NCBI GenBank assembly: GCA_035771175.1
Contig: CM069590.1
Coordinates: 62,383,254 to 62,447,253 of the forward strand
DNA from: Paratinospora sagittata
Taxonomy: Eukaryota; Streptophyta; Magnoliopsida; Ranunculales; Menispermaceae
Direction: 5' to 3'
DNA length: 64,000 bases
Part shown: positions 62,501 to 64,000 of the stretch, piece by piece
How positions within the stretch are numbered: the stretch's first letter is position 1
Layout of the letters: every line of letters begins with the position of its first letter
The notes under the pieces: model-generated
Told to the model about the DNA's origin: nothing
The model's database searches: none
Seen by the model: the letters and a program-made list of their open reading frames with translations, nothing else
Translations under genes and position numbers: made by a program

Positions 62501-63170
62501 AAACTATTTGTTGCCTTATATTGATCTCTGTCTCATGCACATTATGTATCTCCTCCTCATAAACAACACTGCTTAACTTACTTTTTCTCTGCGTGACTTG
62601 GTGAAAATTTTCTTTTCACAGGAGGAGATGGAGAGAAATCGCAAGTCATCATCAGGTAAGGATCAGAACTGGCATTCTATTCCAAGCCGTATAAAATTGT
62701 TACATTTCTTTTTTATTGACTTGATCTGTGGAAATTGAGATAAGATGGAAGCATGGGAACTGAGCAGCAGCTGTTTCTTTATGCTGTCCTCATGAGACCG
62801 GGGTGTAGTGTTCTTCAGGGTTTTTTGTGACCAACACAACTGATAATTTATGCTCTGATTTATGATTACCTCATCAAAAAATTTATCCAAGTTGCAGGTT
62901 CAAAATCCTCTGATAATGCTGGGAGGAGGATGAGGGAAGTTGCTTGTCCTACATGCACAGTCCATTTGCAGGTTCGTAAGCCATGTGTGACTTAAAATTG
63001 GATATGGTGCCAATTTGTTTGTATGCCATGTGAAATCACCTTCAATTTCTTTAACATTGTTCTGTTTTGTTGGGTTTTTGCTTGTACTGCAGGTTCAAGT
63101 TCCAAGTTCTGGTTCTGAGACAATAGAGTGTGGGGTATGCCAACATCCGTTCCTAGTCAGTGCCCATTGA
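46015..63170 (+). CDS. FREE1: FREE1/FYVE1, FYVE-domain ESCRT component
   Basis: Plant-unique ESCRT protein that binds PI3P on endosomes and ubiquitin, and is needed for multivesicular body formation and vacuolar sorting. Ten exons: 46015-47025, 47649-47735, 47835-47966, 58761-58904, 60420-60485, 60606-60716, 61703-61795, 62622-62655, 62898-62971 and 63093-63170, giving 609 aa. Residues 1-200 are rich in Pro, Tyr and Ser; 200-330 are Gly/Asp-rich. Then come [12 protein letters not shown] and the conserved [11 protein letters not shown] and [12 protein letters not shown] blocks. The FYVE finger spans about 455-520, with eight cysteines (467, 470, 483, 486, 491, 494, 513, 516) and a basic RKHHCRNCG motif. 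The C-terminus has [13 protein letters not shown] and ECGVCQ, ending LVSAH, a conserved Cys-pair module. No coding lesion was found. Intron 3 is about 10.8 kb and full of transposable elements. Confidence 0.95.
46092..46128. repeat. CCCTAA-type repeat within the FREE1 coding exon
   Basis: Six CCCTAA-like hexamers with one CCCTCA variant encode the Asn-Pro repeats at residues about 27-38 of FREE1. It resembles a telomere hexamer but is coding. Confidence 0.85.
48680..52489 (+). mobile_element. L1-clade LINE, decayed, in FREE1 intron 3 (sense)
   Basis: A degenerate ORF2 is readable across several frames. The endonuclease starts near 48718 ([23 protein letters not shown]). The reverse transcriptase has [16 protein letters not shown] and FADD in the catalytic position, followed by the long C-terminal region with GGNPRSS and SKRLDGW and the zf-RVT cysteine/histidine module near 51965-52060. 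Defects include an in-frame TAG at about 48937-48939 where the related protein has Trp and several frameshifts (near 49120, 49310, 49790, 50210, 50600 and 50770), so the copy cannot make a full protein. ORF1 is absent. An A-rich tail ends near 52489. The 5' boundary is approximate and no target duplication was found. Confidence 0.85.
52517..52873. mobile_element. PIF/Harbinger (Tourist-like) MITE with TAA target duplication
   Basis: The terminal repeats GGGTGTGTTTGG and CCAAACACACCC are perfect inverted copies over 12 bp. TAA flanks both sides (52514-52516 and 52874-52876). The 357-bp interior is AT-rich and carries repeated AGAAAATTTTCTC-type motifs. It lies immediately after the first LINE in FREE1 intron 3. 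Confidence 0.85.
53229..53357. repeat. 129-bp intron segment, first copy (left of the second LINE)
   Basis: This block, TTCAAGTTTCAACTATT through TTTGATAGGCTA, is repeated at 56070-56198 with a handful of substitutions. The two copies bracket the second LINE. Confidence 0.9.
53396..56007 (+). mobile_element. Second L1-clade LINE, 5'-truncated and decayed (sense)
   Basis: The ORF2 relic begins upstream of the reverse transcriptase ([18 protein letters not shown]). RT blocks include [20 protein letters not shown] and [11 protein letters not shown], with YADD in the catalytic position (about 54341-54352). The later part is a 456-codon open frame (54398-55768) carrying GGNPLNM, SKRIDGW and a zf-RVT-like [15 protein letters not shown] module. 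In-frame stops (near 53464, 54054 and 54394) and frameshifts inactivate it. The 3' end is an A tail at 55997-56007. The left boundary has an exon-4-like 37-bp segment (53359-53395). It belongs to a different subfamily from the first LINE. Confidence 0.85.
56070..56198. repeat. 129-bp intron segment, second copy
   Basis: Second copy of the segment at 53229-53357. It continues with 32 bp (56199-56230) that are missing next to the first copy, then CTTTTAAAGTTTCGAC, which also matches the sequence right after the second LINE's A tail (56009 onward). The unit spacing is 222 bp. Confidence 0.85.
56502..56543. repeat. (TA)n microsatellite
   Basis: About 20 uninterrupted TA dinucleotides inside the hAT-like element. 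Confidence 0.95.
56920..57330. repeat. 88-bp minisatellite, four full copies plus a partial fifth
   Basis: TATTCAAGTAGGTACAAC starts units at 56920, 57008, 57096, 57184 and 57272, exactly 88 bp apart. The units are almost identical, so the expansion is recent. The fifth copy ends near 57330. Confidence 0.95.
57915..58010. repeat. Three tandem copies of a 32-bp unit
   Basis: GCGAACTGTGCATCCCGTGA repeats at 57915, 57947 and 57979 (period 32) near the right end of the hAT-like element. Confidence 0.9.
59172..59651. mobile_element. 480-bp hAT-like MITE in FREE1 intron 4
   Basis: The ends CAGTGTTTTCAAGGTG and CGCCTTGAAAACACTG are inverted repeats. The flanks ATTGTGAC (59164-59171) and AATGTGAC (59652-59659) match at 7 of 8 positions. 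Near the right end a perfect 14-bp hairpin (59586-59599 with 59606-59619) contains the CGCCTAGGCG motif. Similar CAGTGTTGTCAAGG sequence occurs in VPS35 intron 4 at about 14039. Confidence 0.75.
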
Positions 63171-63223
63171 TACTATCTGAGTGCGAGGTGTGCCAACATC
63201 CGTTCTGCTCATTGATACACTCG
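63126..63223. repeat. Tandem duplication across the FREE1 stop codon
   Basis: GAGTGTGGGGTATGCCAAC at 63126 is repeated 53 bp later as GAGTGCGAGGTGTGCCAAC (63179), both followed by ATCCGTTC and a CATTGATAC end. The second copy lacks 8 bp and lies in the 3' UTR, after the stop at 63168-63170. Confidence 0.85.
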
Positions 63224-64000
63224 CCCAACGTTGGAAGTGTTTCATGCGTCTTTGTGTCATCTTTCATCAAAATTAGCCCCGTCCCCTCTATATTCGTTTA
63301 ATTTCTTCTGCTGGCGCTTGCTGCTGACAAGCGGGTGAATATGGTTTGTTTGTTTATCATATACCCTTCAAATTAGTGGTTTTTGCCATGTAAAATTGTG
63401 GACCTGATGAATCTTGCTGCATCATGTATATGGCTTTCTTTGCTGGTAGAGGCTCTCAGTCATCAGGAGGAGTACATTTCTTGTGTATAAAATCTTCTGA
63501 TTCTTCCGTATGATATTCTGTAGATTGATAATATTGCTTTCTTGTGCTCTCTTGCATGTGTGGATTCATTTGAGAATGTCATTGCTTACGTACCCCCACC
63601 TAATTAGGTGCATCTCCTTGGCCCTTATAATTTGGATGTTGGAAAACCGTCCTCTAATCCTCTAATAATTCGTGGCATCCTATTCTTACTGAAAAGTATT
63701 CTTTGGAGGGTAGTTAATAAAGAAAGTGCATCAAAAAATTATTTTTATTATTTTTTAAGGGGAAACAAGGGACAGCGTCTAACCCCAACTACCGTCTTTC
63801 CCAACCTCAAAACAGTTTTAAGAGTACAATTCTATTTTTTATTGATTTATAATTTTTAGAACTGTGTTTGGCGTTGTATTTTAAGTTCGTTTTTTAACAT
63901 TTTGAAACTAGTGAAAAAAAGTTGTTTGGTTTGTTTGAAGTCGAAAGGACAATTGGTGGGATCTTTTAATTGTAAATTATAAATGAGAAACTAATATATT
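63224..64000. other. FREE1 3' UTR and downstream flank
   Basis: This holds the remaining FREE1 3' UTR and intergenic sequence up to the window edge. The last part (about 63860 onward) has a GTGTTTGGCG/GTTTGGTTTG style typical of MITE ends, but the partner end lies outside the window. No gene is seen. Confidence 0.5.

Overview
This is a window of a eudicot plant nuclear genome. The evidence is GT-AG split genes with AT-rich introns, plant-specific families (ROP GTPase, F-group bZIP, HIPP, FREE1, UPF0496), plant L1-type LINEs, tRNA-derived SINEs and hAT or PIF-like MITEs. There are no bacterial operons, CRISPR arrays or plasmid features. The species cannot be named from the sequence. I rebuilt the gene models by hand from splice sites, phase and family conservation.

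Layout from left to right: the last three coding exons of a ROP/RAC small GTPase (+, 55-472); a complete class I ubiquitin-conjugating E2 (+, 2099-2861, 148 aa); the retromer core subunit VPS35 (-, 3897-19545, 22 exons, 790 aa); a USP-domain receptor-like cytoplasmic kinase (+, 23189-26235, 10 exons, 717 aa); a small plant-specific protein of unknown function (-, 26783-27656, 181 aa); a UPF0496 membrane-associated protein (-, 29451-30844, 401 aa); tRNA-Arg(UCG) (+, 31884-31957); a bZIP19/bZIP23-type zinc-deficiency regulator (+, 34606-37004); a HIPP-type isoprenylated metal-binding protein (-, 40163-41353, 154 aa); and FREE1, the plant FYVE-domain ESCRT component (+, 46015-63170, 10 exons, 609 aa).

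The genes are independent transcription units. Some functional themes recur: endosomal sorting (VPS35 and FREE1), metal handling (F-bZIP and HIPP), and ROP signalling (ROP GTPase and an RLCK of the class VI type, some members of which bind ROPs). I see no evidence that these neighbours form a designed cluster.

Most of the unusual structure is in introns. VPS35 intron 4 holds a 3.7 kb non-autonomous hAT-like element with internal tandem repeats. VPS35 intron 20 holds an antisense LINE 3' fragment whose poly(A) tail ends 11 nt from a splice donor. FREE1 intron 3 is about 10.8 kb long. It contains two decayed sense-oriented L1 LINEs, a PIF/Harbinger-like MITE, a 1.9 kb hAT-like element with a perfect 8-bp target duplication, an 88-bp minisatellite, and a 37-bp sequence resembling the gene's own exon 4 at the 5' junction of the second LINE.

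I did not find a convincing undescribed molecular system. The observations most worth a second look are the FREE1 intron architecture, the exon-4-like filler, the possible spliced C-terminus of the zinc-sensing bZIP, and the structure of the two hAT-like elements.
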